Assembly (NCBI RefSeq): GCF_007989105.1
Contig: NZ_BJVK01000007.1
Coordinates: 29,906-93,905, forward strand
Direction of reading: 5' to 3'
Length of the DNA: 64,000 nucleotides
Source of the DNA: Lentilactobacillus kefiri
GTDB taxonomy: Bacteria; Bacillota; Bacilli; Lactobacillales; Lactobacillaceae
Shown one piece after another: positions 15,867 through 24,993 of the stretch. Positions within the stretch are counted from its first letter, which is position 1. Every line of letters starts with the position of its first letter. Made by a program: the position numbers and the translations under genes. The notes beneath the pieces were generated by a model, which was not told where the DNA came from, did no database searches, and saw nothing but the letters and a program-made list of their open reading frames with translations.

Positions 15867-17282
15867 TTAGTTTTCATTTGTCGCCGGTTTGGCATTTTTA
15901 ACTGATTGATTGGATTCTAATTTCTTCAATCCGACGCCGGTAAATCCACTCAGTAATGAGAAGATTGGGCAAAGCAGGCTGAAGAAGACAAATGGCAGGT
16001 ACTGAATTGTTGGAACGCCTAAAGTGTTGGCAATGAAGACACCCCCAACGCCCCAGGGAACCAGGTAGTTTAATACGGTACCGCCATCTTCGAGTACTCG
16101 CCCAAGTGCCCGGCTGGCAAGGCCATCGTTATTGAACGTCTTTTTGAATGCCCGGCCTGGGAGGATGATTGATAAGAATTGTTCACCAATAAAGATATTG
16201 ACCCCAATGCAGGCTCCTAAAGCAGCTGTAATCAATTTTGCCGAGTTGTTCAAGTGAGTGGCAAGTGGTGACATAATCGCGCTGATAAGGCCAAAATGAA
16301 CCAATAAACCACCAAGGGATAAGGTCAGGACAATCAAAGCAACGGTGGGCATCATGCTGACAATCCCACCACGGGAAAGTAACAGGTTGACTTCATTATT
16401 TGAAGTTTTTGCGACAAAACCGTTGGTAATGATCGTGCTGGCTTTAGTGATAGTCAAACCAGCGTTGTTTACAAACATCATTGCTGTTGATACGAAAATG
16501 TTAAGCAACATGGTTGGAATGGCAGCCATTTTGAACGCTGCACAAATGAATACTAAAACGATAGGAATTAATGCCACAATCGAAATGTGGAAATCACTGT
16601 TTAACGCAGCCACTGTGGTATTGATTTTGTTCATGTCGGCGTGGTTATGACCCATGCCGAGAACGGCAAAGGCAATTGTGGAGATCGTTGCGGCCGGAAC
16701 AGTCGACCAAAGAATGGTTTTCATGTGATCAAACAAATCGGTGTCGACAACCGCTGCCGCCAAGTTGTTGGTCTCGGAAAGTGGTGAACATTTATCACCG
16801 AAGATTCCACCGGATATAATAGCTCCGGCTACCAGTGCCGGATTGAAACTCATGGTAACGCCGATACCGAAGAATGCGATGCCGACAGTTGAGACAACTG
16901 TGAAACAACTTCCAACTGCAGCTCCTACTAGTGAACAAACCAGAAAGACCGTTGGTAAGAACCATTGAGCACTGATTGCTTTGAAACCGATGACCATCAA
17001 AGTCGGGATGGTTCCGGCAGCGATCCAGGTACTGATCATGGCGCCAATTAAGATAAAGATGACGATGGGGATGATTCCTTTGTCAATGCCATCCTTGATC
17101 CCGGCGTTAATTTCATCCCAGCTAAATCCGGTTATCTTTGCCCAAAAAATGGTCACGGTAATTGCTAGTAATACTGGAACTTGGGGTGACAGGCCCAAAC
17201 CAATCACGCCGGTTCCCATAATGGCTAATGCGATAACTAAAACTAAAATTGCTTCTCTTAAACTTACTTTGCTGTTTCTCAT
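15867..17282 (-). CDS. nhaC: NhaC-family Na+/H+ antiporter-like transporter, probably tyrosine-linked
   Basis: A 471-residue polytopic membrane protein (about 12 segments). It has the NhaC-type repeats (ILIGAMISTWIAAGTIPTL, SGGIFGDKCSPLSETNNLAA, FIGEQFLSIILPGRAF, LVPWGVGGVFIANTLGV). Family members exchange Na+ and H+, but some are predicted amino-acid carriers. A complete T-box upstream, whose likely specifier is TAC (Tyr), argues that this one imports tyrosine or works in tyrosine/tyramine metabolism. nhaC-like genes also sit in tyrosine decarboxylase clusters of L. brevis. The start ATG at 17282 follows AGAGG. Function as a tyrosine carrier is inference. Confidence 0.85.
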   Translation of the reverse strand: MRNSKVSLREAILVLVIALAIMGTGVIGLGLSPQVPVLLAITVTIFWAKITGFSWDEINAGIKDGIDKGIIPIVIFILIGAMISTWIAAGTIPTLMVIGFKAISAQWFLPTVFLVCSLVGAAVGSCFTVVSTVGIAFFGIGVTMSFNPALVAGAIISGGIFGDKCSPLSETNNLAAAVVDTDLFDHMKTILWSTVPAATISTIAFAVLGMGHNHADMNKINTTVAALNSDFHISIVALIPIVLVFICAAFKMAAIPTMLLNIFVSTAMMFVNNAGLTITKASTIITNGFVAKTSNNEVNLLLSRGGIVSMMPTVALIVLTLSLGGLLVHFGLISAIMSPLATHLNNSAKLITAALGACIGVNIFIGEQFLSIILPGRAFKKTFNNDGLASRALGRVLEDGGTVLNYLVPWGVGGVFIANTLGVPTIQYLPFVFFSLLCPIFSLLSGFTGVGLKKLESNQSVKNAKPATNEN

Positions 17283-17317
17283 AGTGCCAACCTCTTTTTA
17301 TTGTTAGATTTTTGTTC

Positions 17318-17374
17318 TTACAGTAATTCAGTTGACCTATATCGAGGCATGCCGCCGTTTGTTGTTCTTCTCAT
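17318..17374 (-). CDS. Possible 18-residue leader peptide between T-box and nhaC
   Basis: ATG at 17374 is preceded by AAGGGGGA at ideal spacing and encodes MRRTTNGGMPRYRSTELL, then TAA. It lies after the T-box terminator and about 35 bases before the nhaC start. It is basic, with a single Tyr. It may be translated for coupling or be fortuitous. Confidence 0.35.
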   Translation of the reverse strand: MRRTTNGGMPRYRSTELL

Positions 17375-17395
17375 GATAAATCCCCCTTAAAGTCA

Positions 17396-17625
17396 AAAAA
17401 ATCGTCCCTATTACATATAAATGCAATAGGGACGATTTTTACCGTGGTACCACCCAACTTGTGTATCAAAGATACACCGCTCACTAGAAGATAATGGATT
17501 CTAGTTATTGACCATTGTCGTGATATTACGGTATTTCGTAACCTTACCCTGATTGGTTCGCAGCAACCACCAACTTCCTGACACCCAGATAAGGAACTAC
17601 TTCATGTAATTCGACTTTAATTATT
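17396..17625 (-). promoter_or_regulatory. T-box riboswitch (likely tyrosine) controlling nhaC
   Basis: The T-box proper is at 17442-17455 (minus-strand GGGTGGTACCACGG). It is followed by an intrinsic terminator with 13-base arms (AATCGTCCCTATT and complement, 17396-17440). Upstream is a stem I-like region with GGTGG and a GAA-A-TAC-C specifier context, TAC complementing 17531-17533. Uncharged tRNA binding would stabilise the antiterminator and switch nhaC on. ATA (Ile) in a shifted reading is the alternative specifier. Confidence 0.88.
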
Positions 17626-17631
17626 AGAATG

Positions 17632-17660
17632 AGTATAAAACTTGATGAGAAAAATTCCAA
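17632..17660 (-). promoter_or_regulatory. Promoter of the T-box/nhaC transcript
   Basis: On the minus strand TTGGAA (17660-17655) and TATACT (17637-17632) are 17 bases apart, ending just before the T-box stem I. Confidence 0.6.
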
Positions 17661-17804
17661 GAAATATTTTCAATGTCAATCCTTACATAAATCAGCCTTG
17701 ATAACTAAAAATCACAATAGTTTTGTAAATAATGTGAAAAGATCTGCCATATTTACCTAATAATATCTAAATATTCCTCATTTTTGCCTTATAAAATAAC
17801 AAAA

Positions 17805-17821
17805 TGTCATGAAACATGACA
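17805..17821. promoter_or_regulatory. Perfect palindrome upstream of amino-acid permease
   Basis: TGTCATG-AAA-CATGACA, a 7-base perfect inverted repeat with 3-base spacer. It lies about 90 bases before the permease start in an otherwise AT-rich stretch. It looks like a repressor or activator operator; the regulator is unknown. The rest of 17661-17909 holds no gene. Confidence 0.45.
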
Positions 17822-17909
17822 TACGTTCCCGTGGTGTGCTAATATAAGACCATTCACATTAGAACATTTTAATCTATTTCTTATGTTGCTCTTATTTAGG
17901 AGGTTGCCT

Positions 17910-19301
17910 ATGAAGTCAAAAATTCAAGAGAACCAAGATGGAACGATGCGAGCGTTAAGTAATCGTCATGTTCAGATGATTGCGATTGGCGGTACGATCG
18001 GTACCGGGTTGTTCCTGGGATCCGGAAGCACCATCAGCAAGACTGGCCCATCAGTTATGTTGATTTATTTGGTACTGGGAGTCTTTTTCTTCTTCATGAT
18101 GCGTGGAATCGGCGAAATGTTTTATTCAGACCCTTCGCAACATACATTTGTTTCTTTTATCTCCCGATATTTAGGGCCGACTGTTGGTCACTTTACCGGC
18201 TGGACGTACTGGATTGGACTTGTCTTTGTATGTATGGCTGAACTAAGCGCAACTGCTACATACGTCAAATTTTGGTTTCCATCGATTCCGGCTTGGATCA
18301 TTGAAGTCGCGTTTTTAGCAATTTTAGCCAGTGTGAATTTGATTGCCGCCAGATTATTTGGTGAAGCGGAATTTTGGTTTGCTATGATCAAGATCGTTGC
18401 CATCCTGGCGCTGATATTTACTGGAATTTTCATGATGTTGCGTCATTCGGTAACGCCGGTTGGCCATGCCACCCTCGGAAATCTTTTCAGTAATTTCCAA
18501 TTTTTCCCTCACGGCGGGGTTAATTTCATTGCTGCATTTCCAATGGTATTCTTTGCTTTCATGGGAATTGAATTTGTCAGCATCACAATTGGTGAGGCAA
18601 AGAACCCACAAACAGTTATTAAAAAGGCGGTTAACGAAACGCTTATCCGAATCTTGATTTTCTATATTGGTGCTTTGACCATTATCATGGGGATCATCCC
18701 CTGGTCATCAATCACCCCTAACAGCAGTCCCTTCGTTCAAGTGTTGAAATTAGCCGGTTTGCCGGCTGCCGCAGCGGTCATCAACTTCGTGGTTTTGACT
18801 TCCGCCGCATCATCACTCAACAGTTGTATCTTCTCTGCCGGCCGACATTTCTATCAGTTGGCAACCGAGGTTCCCGAGGACAGTTGGATGCACAAGAAGT
18901 TTGCTAAAATTTCTCACAATGGTGTCCCAGCTCCGGCCATCATTTTCTCAGCAGCTCTGGTATTGATCACACCCCTGATTAGTTTAACCAACGGCTTGGC
19001 GTCAGTGTTCACTATTGTAACTGGGATTTCCAGTGATATGTACATCATCGTGTACACCTTGGCAATGCTGGCACACAGAAAGTATCGTCAGTCTGCCGAT
19101 TTCCTGCCGAATGGTTTCTTAATGCCGGCATATAAGATCATGAGTCCCCTGACGATTACATTCTTTATCGTTATCTTTGTTTCATTGTTCTTCGTTCCAG
19201 AAGATATTATTGGTGCAATCGGAGCCATTGTCTGGACCGCAGTTTTCGGTGGTGCCACTTATTTGCATCAAAGAAAATTGGTTCCCGATACCGATCAATA
19301 G
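17910..19301 (+). CDS. Amino-acid permease, APC superfamily (AAT family)
   Basis: A 463-residue, 12-segment proton-coupled amino-acid importer. The N-terminus RALSNRHVQMIAIGGTIGTG followed by LFLGSGSTI is the AAT-family signature. AGPS is replaced by TGPSVMLIY, and GEAEFWFAMIKI is in segment 5. Substrate cannot be read off; lysine/proline/GABA permeases are the nearest families. The ATG at 17910 has GGAGG at proper distance; an upstream in-frame ATG at 17883 is rejected. It is monocistronic, with its own terminator. Confidence 0.88.
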   Translation: MKSKIQENQDGTMRALSNRHVQMIAIGGTIGTGLFLGSGSTISKTGPSVMLIYLVLGVFFFFMMRGIGEMFYSDPSQHTFVSFISRYLGPTVGHFTGWTYWIGLVFVCMAELSATATYVKFWFPSIPAWIIEVAFLAILASVNLIAARLFGEAEFWFAMIKIVAILALIFTGIFMMLRHSVTPVGHATLGNLFSNFQFFPHGGVNFIAAFPMVFFAFMGIEFVSITIGEAKNPQTVIKKAVNETLIRILIFYIGALTIIMGIIPWSSITPNSSPFVQVLKLAGLPAAAAVINFVVLTSAASSLNSCIFSAGRHFYQLATEVPEDSWMHKKFAKISHNGVPAPAIIFSAALVLITPLISLTNGLASVFTIVTGISSDMYIIVYTLAMLAHRKYRQSADFLPNGFLMPAYKIMSPLTITFFIVIFVSLFFVPEDIIGAIGAIVWTAVFGGATYLHQRKLVPDTDQ

Positions 19302-19347
19302 ATTCAGTTTCAACACATAATCCGTTTTCTCCTAATATAAAAACTTG

Positions 19348-19382
19348 GATTCCTGACTGGTTAAACAGTCGGGAATCTTTTT
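19348..19382 (+). terminator. Terminator after amino-acid permease
   Basis: GATTCCTGACTG pairs with CAGTCGGGAATC, followed by TTTTT. Confidence 0.85.
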
Positions 19383-19574
19383 GTATTTCTGATATGGCGG
19401 ATGATTTAAAAGCTTGATTGTCAACATGGTAAAGGGGCTGTTATATCGCCGAAAATGACGATAATTGGGCAATATTTTAAGATGTTAAAAAAGGGTAAAC
19501 AATTGAAGGAATCATTAAGAATCCAGTTTTATGGTAAAATAAGACTATTAAGCTATTGATGAAGAGGAATTAAT

Positions 19575-21587
19575 ATGAAAAATTGGTTTACAAACAACAG
19601 TGGCGAACTTCCGCCATTTGTTCATAACCGACGCCTCAGAAGAATCATGATTTTTATTTCCTTAATCGTGATTTACGGCATCGTTATTTCATTTCTATAT
19701 AACATTGTGGCTTCCCTTATTCTAATTGTGATTAGTGTTGTAGGGCTGATTTTTACCATTGTTATGATGAATGAAATTAGTTCGGATACCAATCGCTATA
19801 TTACCGACTTATCATACCGAATTCACCGTGGTGAGCAGGAATCGCTGCTGGAAATGCCCATCGGTGTCATGATTTTAAATGACAGCGAGATTGTTGAGTG
19901 GGCCAACCCATACATGATTAAGTATTTTAAGGATGAAAATCTGCTGGGACGAAAAATGGCCGATATTGACCCCGACCTGCAGAAACTCATTACCAAGTAT
20001 GCGGCGTCAAATGAATTCCATACGATTACATGGCGGGATCACAAATTCACCATGTTGGTTCAAAAGGAATACAACTCCATTTATCTAATGGATATTACCC
20101 GTTACGCAAATCTTGAAGAGCGTTACAACGATGAACAGATTTCCGTTGGGCAGATTTTCTTGGATAACTATGATGAAATTACCCAGTCAATGACTGACCA
20201 GGAAATTTCCAACTTGAGCAACTATGTCACGAATGAGTTGGCCACTTGGTCACAAAAGTATGGCATGTTCCTCAAACAAATTGATGATGATCACTTCTTC
20301 TTATTGGCTTATTCCAAATCGTTAACAGCGATTGAAAACGATAAGTTCAATATTTTGGATACCGTCCGTGAAACAACTTCCAAGCAGAACTTCCCACTGA
20401 CTTTGAGTATCGGAATCGCCTATGGCGAAGATGACTTGAATAGCTTGGCAGATCAGGCTCAAAGCAACCTTGACCTGGCATTGGGTCGTGGTGGTGACCA
20501 GGTTGTTGTCAAATCCCTTGATGGAACTGCCCGTTTCTATGGTGGTAAGACCAACCCAATGGAGAAGCGGACCCGGGTTCGGGCTCGAATGATTTCTCAA
20601 GCCTTAAACGAATTGATGAGTGCTTCGGATCAGGTCTTTGTTCAAGGTCATACAAGACCGGATATGGATTCACTTGGTGCCTGCCTTGGTATCAGACGAA
20701 TTGCCCAGATGAATAATAAGAAGTGCTGGATTGTCCTTGATAAAGAAAAGGTCCATTCAGATATTCAGAGATTGTTGGAAGCAACCAAGAAATATCCTGA
20801 AATTGCCGATTCAATCATTACGCCGTCAGAAGCTATGAGCAAAGTGACGGACAGCAGTATGCTGATTATGGTGGATCATTCGAAGCCATCAATCAGTATG
20901 TCTGAAGAATTATATAAACGAATGTCATCCAAGGTTGTTATTATCGATCATCACCGTCGTGGTGAAGAGTTCCCTGAAAATCCAATGTTGGTCTATATTG
21001 AACCATATGCATCTTCAACCTGTGAGTTGATTACCGAAATGTTTGAATATCAGCCACATGAAGAAGAACCAATCAACCGGATTGAAGCAACAGCTATGTT
21101 GACCGGTATCTTTATTGATACCCAACGCTTCTCAATGCGGACAGGTACCAGAACATTTGATGCCGCCAGTTATCTGCGTTCTGCAGGGGCTGATTCCGAT
21201 GAGATGCAGCAATTTATGAAGGAAAATATCGACAGTTATCTCCAACGAAATCATTTGATTTCCAAAGTTGAATTCTTCCATAAAGATATGGCATTAATTG
21301 TTGGTGAAGAAGATCAGGTTTATGATCCGGTTACTGCCGCTCAGGCCTGTGATTCTCTATTGACGATGTCGGGTGTTGATGCATCGTTTATTATTACCAA
21401 ACGAGCCGACGGATTAGTCGGGGTTTCTGCACGAAGCACCGGTACGATCAACGTCCAAGTCATTATGGAGCAAATGGGCGGTGGCGGTCATTTATCCAGC
21501 GGTGCTACGCAGGTTTCCGACAAGTCGGTTGCCGACGTGAAAAAAATGCTGCTTGAAACGATCAAGAATATCGATGATAATGAATAA
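19575..21587 (+). CDS. gdpP: Cyclic-di-AMP phosphodiesterase GdpP
   Basis: Hydrolyses c-di-AMP to pApA, so it tunes potassium and osmotic balance and cell-wall stress. The 670-residue membrane protein has two N-terminal membrane segments (about 24-75), a PAS-like domain (about 85-150), a degenerate GGDEF domain (about 175-300) and a DHH/DHHA1 domain (about 340-660). The metal site is seen as DMDSLGACLG, MVDHSKP and IIDHHRRGEE; GGGGHLSSGA is the DHHA1 motif. It is followed by rplI and dnaB in the standard Firmicutes order. Confidence 0.96.
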   Translation: MKNWFTNNSGELPPFVHNRRLRRIMIFISLIVIYGIVISFLYNIVASLILIVISVVGLIFTIVMMNEISSDTNRYITDLSYRIHRGEQESLLEMPIGVMILNDSEIVEWANPYMIKYFKDENLLGRKMADIDPDLQKLITKYAASNEFHTITWRDHKFTMLVQKEYNSIYLMDITRYANLEERYNDEQISVGQIFLDNYDEITQSMTDQEISNLSNYVTNELATWSQKYGMFLKQIDDDHFFLLAYSKSLTAIENDKFNILDTVRETTSKQNFPLTLSIGIAYGEDDLNSLADQAQSNLDLALGRGGDQVVVKSLDGTARFYGGKTNPMEKRTRVRARMISQALNELMSASDQVFVQGHTRPDMDSLGACLGIRRIAQMNNKKCWIVLDKEKVHSDIQRLLEATKKYPEIADSIITPSEAMSKVTDSSMLIMVDHSKPSISMSEELYKRMSSKVVIIDHHRRGEEFPENPMLVYIEPYASSTCELITEMFEYQPHEEEPINRIEATAMLTGIFIDTQRFSMRTGTRTFDAASYLRSAGADSDEMQQFMKENIDSYLQRNHLISKVEFFHKDMALIVGEEDQVYDPVTAAQACDSLLTMSGVDASFIITKRADGLVGVSARSTGTINVQVIMEQMGGGGHLSSGATQVSDKSVADVKKMLLETIKNIDDNE

Positions 21588-21626
21588 AGGTATTTAAATT
21601 TTTGAGGATAGTAGGAGTGATCTGTT

Positions 21627-22079
21627 ATGAAAGTAATTTTTCTGGAAGATGTCCGTGGCAAGGGTAAACGCGGGGAAGTAAAAGAAGTTCCTGACGGCTA
21701 TGCTCAAAACTTTCTGATTAAAAATGGAAAGGCAAAGGTAGCATCAAAAGCCGCCATGAGCCAACTTAAAGGCCAACAAAAGGCTGAAGAAAAACGTGAA
21801 GAAGAGGAACTTGAGGAATCCAAGCAATTGAAGGCCAAGCTCGAAGACGACAAGACTGTCGTTGAGCTTAAAGCTAAGGCCGGAACTGACGGCCGCCTCT
21901 TCGGTTCAATCCCCAGCAAGCAAATTGCCACAGCACTGGAAAAACAATACGGGGTTAAGCTTGATAAGCGTAAGATTGAATTATCTGAGCCAATCAAAGT
22001 TGCTGGTTACACCAATGTACCAGTTAAGCTGCACACTGATGTAACTGCCAAGATTCGGGTTCATGTTTCTGAAAAATAG
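21627..22079 (+). CDS. rplI: 50S ribosomal protein L9
   Basis: The 150-residue protein has the N-terminal domain [21 protein letters not shown], the long charged connecting helix (about 45-75) and the C-terminal rRNA-binding domain ([16 protein letters not shown]). Its stop codon is followed after one base by structured repeat copy C. Confidence 0.98.
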   Translation: MKVIFLEDVRGKGKRGEVKEVPDGYAQNFLIKNGKAKVASKAAMSQLKGQQKAEEKREEEELEESKQLKAKLEDDKTVVELKAKAGTDGRLFGSIPSKQIATALEKQYGVKLDKRKIELSEPIKVAGYTNVPVKLHTDVTAKIRVHVSEK

Positions 22080-22080
22080 C

Positions 22081-22242
22081 GTGCAACGAGACCCGGGTGG
22101 CCGCGGTGCATAAGTAGAAAATGGCTATTAATGAACGTTCTTTGTTCATTGATAGCCATTTTTTACTTATGTGTAGCGGTCAGGGTTGTCGCCAAGTAGG
22201 CTAGGCAGGCATACAGCTGGCCGTCGAAACACGTTTCTGCTA
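22081..22242 (+). repeat. Structured repeat, copy C (after rplI)
   Basis: Starts GTGCAACGAG and ends GTCGAAACACGTTTCTGCTA. Stems: CGA/TCG with bulged G, GACCC/GGGTT, TGGCCGC/GCGGTCA, CATAAG/CTTATG and a terminal AATGAA/TTCATT hairpin. It keeps the GGG bulge of copies A and B. A 30-base insertion separates the main hairpin from the conserved 3' hairpin. Two stem pairs are G-U in the plus-strand RNA only. The remaining 118 bases to dnaB hold only a TACAAT-type promoter near 22315. Confidence 0.85.
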
Positions 22243-22360
22243 AGTAGACTTACGATGATTTTGCAGCCAGTCCTTTTCTTATCAAAGCATGCGAGAATTT
22301 TGGCGTTGTGTGCTACAATTTATGTATTGTATTTAAAGTGAACGAATTTGAGGAATAAAT

Positions 22361-23749
22361 ATGAGCAATGAGTTTGTAAACGAGTTACCACCACAAAATA
22401 TCGACGCGGAAAAGGCGGTCTTGGGATCTATCTTCCTGAGTACCGATGCTTTGGTTGAGTCCATGGAGTTTTTGGAGTCGGACGACTTCTACAAGCATTC
22501 TCACCAGATTATTTATAAAGATATGGTTGAGTTAAACGACCGCGATGAAGCGATCGATGTTGTGACGATAACCAACATTTTAACCGAACAAAATAACTTG
22601 GATGACGTTGGTGGAATGGAATATATTGCCGATCTGGCGGGTTCTGTTCCAACTGCTGCCAACGTGACCTACTACGCTAAAATCGTCAAAGACAAGGCCA
22701 TTTTACGGCGCTTGATTCAAACTGCGACCAACATCGTTACCAATAGCTACAATACCGATGATGATGTGACAACGGTCTTGGATGATGCTGAACGAGACAT
22801 TATGAACGTGGCTGAAAACCGGACCATGTCCGGATTCAAACCAATCAAAGAAGTCTTGAACAACGCCTTTAATGAAATTGATCGGTTGTCTAAAGAAGGG
22901 GATGCAGTTACCGGTCTTTCAACCGGCTATCCGGAATTGGACAAAATTACCACTGGTCTCCACAAAGATGAATTAATTATTTTGGCTGCCCGGCCTGCCG
23001 TTGGTAAAACGGCCTTTGCGTTGAACTTGGCCCAAAACGTGGGTACCAAAACCGATAAAACAGTTGCCATTTTTAGTTTGGAAATGAGTGCAGAATCTTT
23101 GGTTAACCGGATGCTTTGTGCGGAAGGTAGTATTGATGCCAACCATTTGCGGACCGGTCAGTTAACCGAAGACGAATGGCAGAATTTGGTTGTTGCCATG
23201 GGCAGTTTGTCCCGTGCCAACATTTATATGGATGATACGGCGGGTATTAAGATGTCTGAAATCCGTGCCAAATGCCGTCGACTTGCCAAAGAGTCCGGCA
23301 ACCTGGGCTTAGTGGTGGTCGATTACCTGCAGCTGATTGAAGGCAGTAACGCCGAAAACCGGCAACAGGAAGTTTCTGGGATTTCGCGGCAGTTGAAGAA
23401 ATTAGCCAAAGAACTCCACGTTCCTGTCATTGCGTTATCCCAGCTTTCTCGTGGGGTTGAACAGCGTCAGGATAAGCGACCCGTATTGTCCGATATCCGT
23501 GAGTCCGGTTCAATTGAACAGGATGCCGATATCGTTGCCTTTCTTTACCGTGATGATTATTATCGGGATGAAGATGGTGATGATAGCGATGATTCCGGTT
23601 CCGAGGGCGAAGATGATGAGAACAACGTCGGTGAAGTTGAAGTCATTATTGAAAAGAACCGATCGGGTCCTCGTGGAACGGTCAAATTGCTGTTCGTGAA
23701 GTCATATAATAAGTTTTCGTCGATTTCGTATGCGCAGCAACAATCTTAA
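22361..23749 (+). CDS. dnaB: Replicative DNA helicase DnaB (DnaC of Bacillus)
   Basis: Hexameric 5'-3' helicase at the replication fork. The 462-residue product has the N-terminal scaffold (PPQNIDAEKAVLGSIFL). Walker A is AARPAVGKTAFALNLA (about 210), Walker B LVVVDYLQLIEG (about 315), and the arginine-finger motif LSDIRESGSIEQDAD. A 25-residue acidic Asp/Glu/Ser/Gly insert interrupts the last core region (about 400-425) before NVGEVEVIIEKNRSGPRGTV. Similar acidic inserts occur in lactobacilli. Confidence 0.97.
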   Translation: MSNEFVNELPPQNIDAEKAVLGSIFLSTDALVESMEFLESDDFYKHSHQIIYKDMVELNDRDEAIDVVTITNILTEQNNLDDVGGMEYIADLAGSVPTAANVTYYAKIVKDKAILRRLIQTATNIVTNSYNTDDDVTTVLDDAERDIMNVAENRTMSGFKPIKEVLNNAFNEIDRLSKEGDAVTGLSTGYPELDKITTGLHKDELIILAARPAVGKTAFALNLAQNVGTKTDKTVAIFSLEMSAESLVNRMLCAEGSIDANHLRTGQLTEDEWQNLVVAMGSLSRANIYMDDTAGIKMSEIRAKCRRLAKESGNLGLVVVDYLQLIEGSNAENRQQEVSGISRQLKKLAKELHVPVIALSQLSRGVEQRQDKRPVLSDIRESGSIEQDADIVAFLYRDDYYRDEDGDDSDDSGSEGEDDENNVGEVEVIIEKNRSGPRGTVKLLFVKSYNKFSSISYAQQQS

Positions 23750-23762
23750 ATATGATGTACAA

Positions 23763-23796
23763 AAAGGCGAGCACCTCAATATGAGTGCTCGCCTTT
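23763..23796. terminator. Hairpin after dnaB
   Basis: A perfect AAAGGCGAGCAC / GTGCTCGCCTTT stem. The T run is longer on the minus side, so it may work in both directions. Confidence 0.75.
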
Positions 23797-23823
23797 ACTG
23801 TACATAAATCATGAATTTTGCGT

Positions 23824-23869
23824 AAAAAAATAACAACCACGGCTACAAGTAGCTGCGTGATCGTTATTT
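23824..23869 (-). terminator. Terminator of tRNA-Lys
   Basis: A long imperfect hairpin with AAATAAC/GTTATTT ends, followed by T7 on the minus strand, just downstream of the tRNA. Confidence 0.8.
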
Positions 23870-23885
23870 AATGGTATGTAATTGA

Positions 23886-23958
23886 TGGGCAGTCAGGGGC
23901 TCGAACCCTGGACCCACGGATTAAGAGTCCGTTGCTCTACCAACTGAGCTAACTGCCC
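23886..23958 (-). tRNA. tRNA-Lys (anticodon CTT)
   Basis: A 73-base cloverleaf: acceptor GGGCAGT/ACTGCCC, D-arm TAGCTCAGTTGGTAGAGCA, anticodon loop CTCTTAA (anticodon CTT, decoding AAG), T-arm with GTTCGAGCC. CCA is not encoded (TCA follows). Confidence 0.97.
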
Positions 23959-24137
23959 ATTACTAACCGACTTAAATATAATAGCATATGCACAAAATTT
24001 TTGCAACACGCAAAAGTCAATTTTTTACATTGGCAGTGAATTTTGTTGAGTTGGTGGACAATCAATCATTATCCACTATCTTTATTCACAGTGCTTCAAA
24101 CATTTATCCGACGATCCGAGGCTTCATTCGTATTTAT

Positions 24138-24164
24138 TTGACCAATATATGTCTGTGTTATAAT
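24138..24164 (+). promoter_or_regulatory. Likely promoter of the wal operon
   Basis: TTGACC (24138-24143) and a perfect TATAAT (24159-24164) with a short 15-base spacer lie 70 bases before walR. The rest of 23970-24233 is AT-rich and holds no gene. Confidence 0.5.
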
Positions 24165-24233
24165 AACAACATGTTGGCGTGTGCAAATTTATAGAAAATA
24201 ACAATAATAAATCCATGTTAGGAGAAATTGTTA

Positions 24234-24956
24234 ATGGCAAAAAAGATATTAGTTGTCGATGACGAAAAACCTATCGTCGACATTGAAAAATTTAATTTAA
24301 CCAAAGAAGGCTACGAAGTTGCTGTTGCCTATGATGGTGAAGAAGCATTAAAGCAGGTCAAAGACGTTGATCCTGATTTAATTATTTTGGATCTTATGCT
24401 GCCAAAGGTTGATGGACTTGAAGTTGCTCGTGAAGTCCGAAAGACTAAAGACACCCCAATCATCATGGTAACTGCCAAGGATTCTGAATTGGATAAAGTT
24501 CTTGGACTGGAACTTGGTGCTGATGACTATGTTACCAAACCGTTCTCCAACCGTGAATTGGTTGCCCGGGTTAAGGCAAACTTGCGCCGTCAGGGTTCTA
24601 ACACTTCAAACAACAATAGTAGTGAAGAAGAAGACAATAAAGATATTAAAATCGGTGATTTGGTCATTCATCCGGAAGCTTACTCAGTTTCCAAACGTGG
24701 TGAAAACATTGAATTGACTCACCGTGAATTTGAATTGCTTCATTATCTGGCACAACATATCGGTCAAGTTATGACTCGTGAACATTTACTTCAGACAGTT
24801 TGGGGCTATGACTATTTTGGTGATGTCCGAACTGTTGATGTAACTGTTCGACGGCTTCGTGAAAAAGTCGAAGACAGCCCAAGTCACCCAACTTGGCTGG
24901 TAACTCGACGCGGGGTAGGTTATTACCTGCGCAACCCAGAAAATGATCAGGCTTAA
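24234..24956 (+). CDS. walR: Response regulator WalR (YycF)
   Basis: Essential OmpR-family regulator of cell-wall metabolism. The 240-residue protein has a receiver domain (VDDEKPIVD, phospho-Asp in [13 protein letters not shown], Lys in YVTKPF). The winged-helix domain contains [13 protein letters not shown] and the recognition region [13 protein letters not shown]. The ATG at 24234 follows AGGAGAAA; TTG 24228 is inside that spacing. First gene of walRKHIJ. Confidence 0.98.
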   Translation: MAKKILVVDDEKPIVDIEKFNLTKEGYEVAVAYDGEEALKQVKDVDPDLIILDLMLPKVDGLEVAREVRKTKDTPIIMVTAKDSELDKVLGLELGADDYVTKPFSNRELVARVKANLRRQGSNTSNNNSSEEEDNKDIKIGDLVIHPEAYSVSKRGENIELTHREFELLHYLAQHIGQVMTREHLLQTVWGYDYFGDVRTVDVTVRRLREKVEDSPSHPTWLVTRRGVGYYLRNPENDQA

Positions 24957-24993
24957 TATCAATGAAATCAATGCATAAGGGGTACTACTGGTT

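Noticed and set aside
17805..17821. Palindrome as a third parS site
   Set aside because: TGTCATGAAACATGACA lacks the TTCACGTGAA core of parS.
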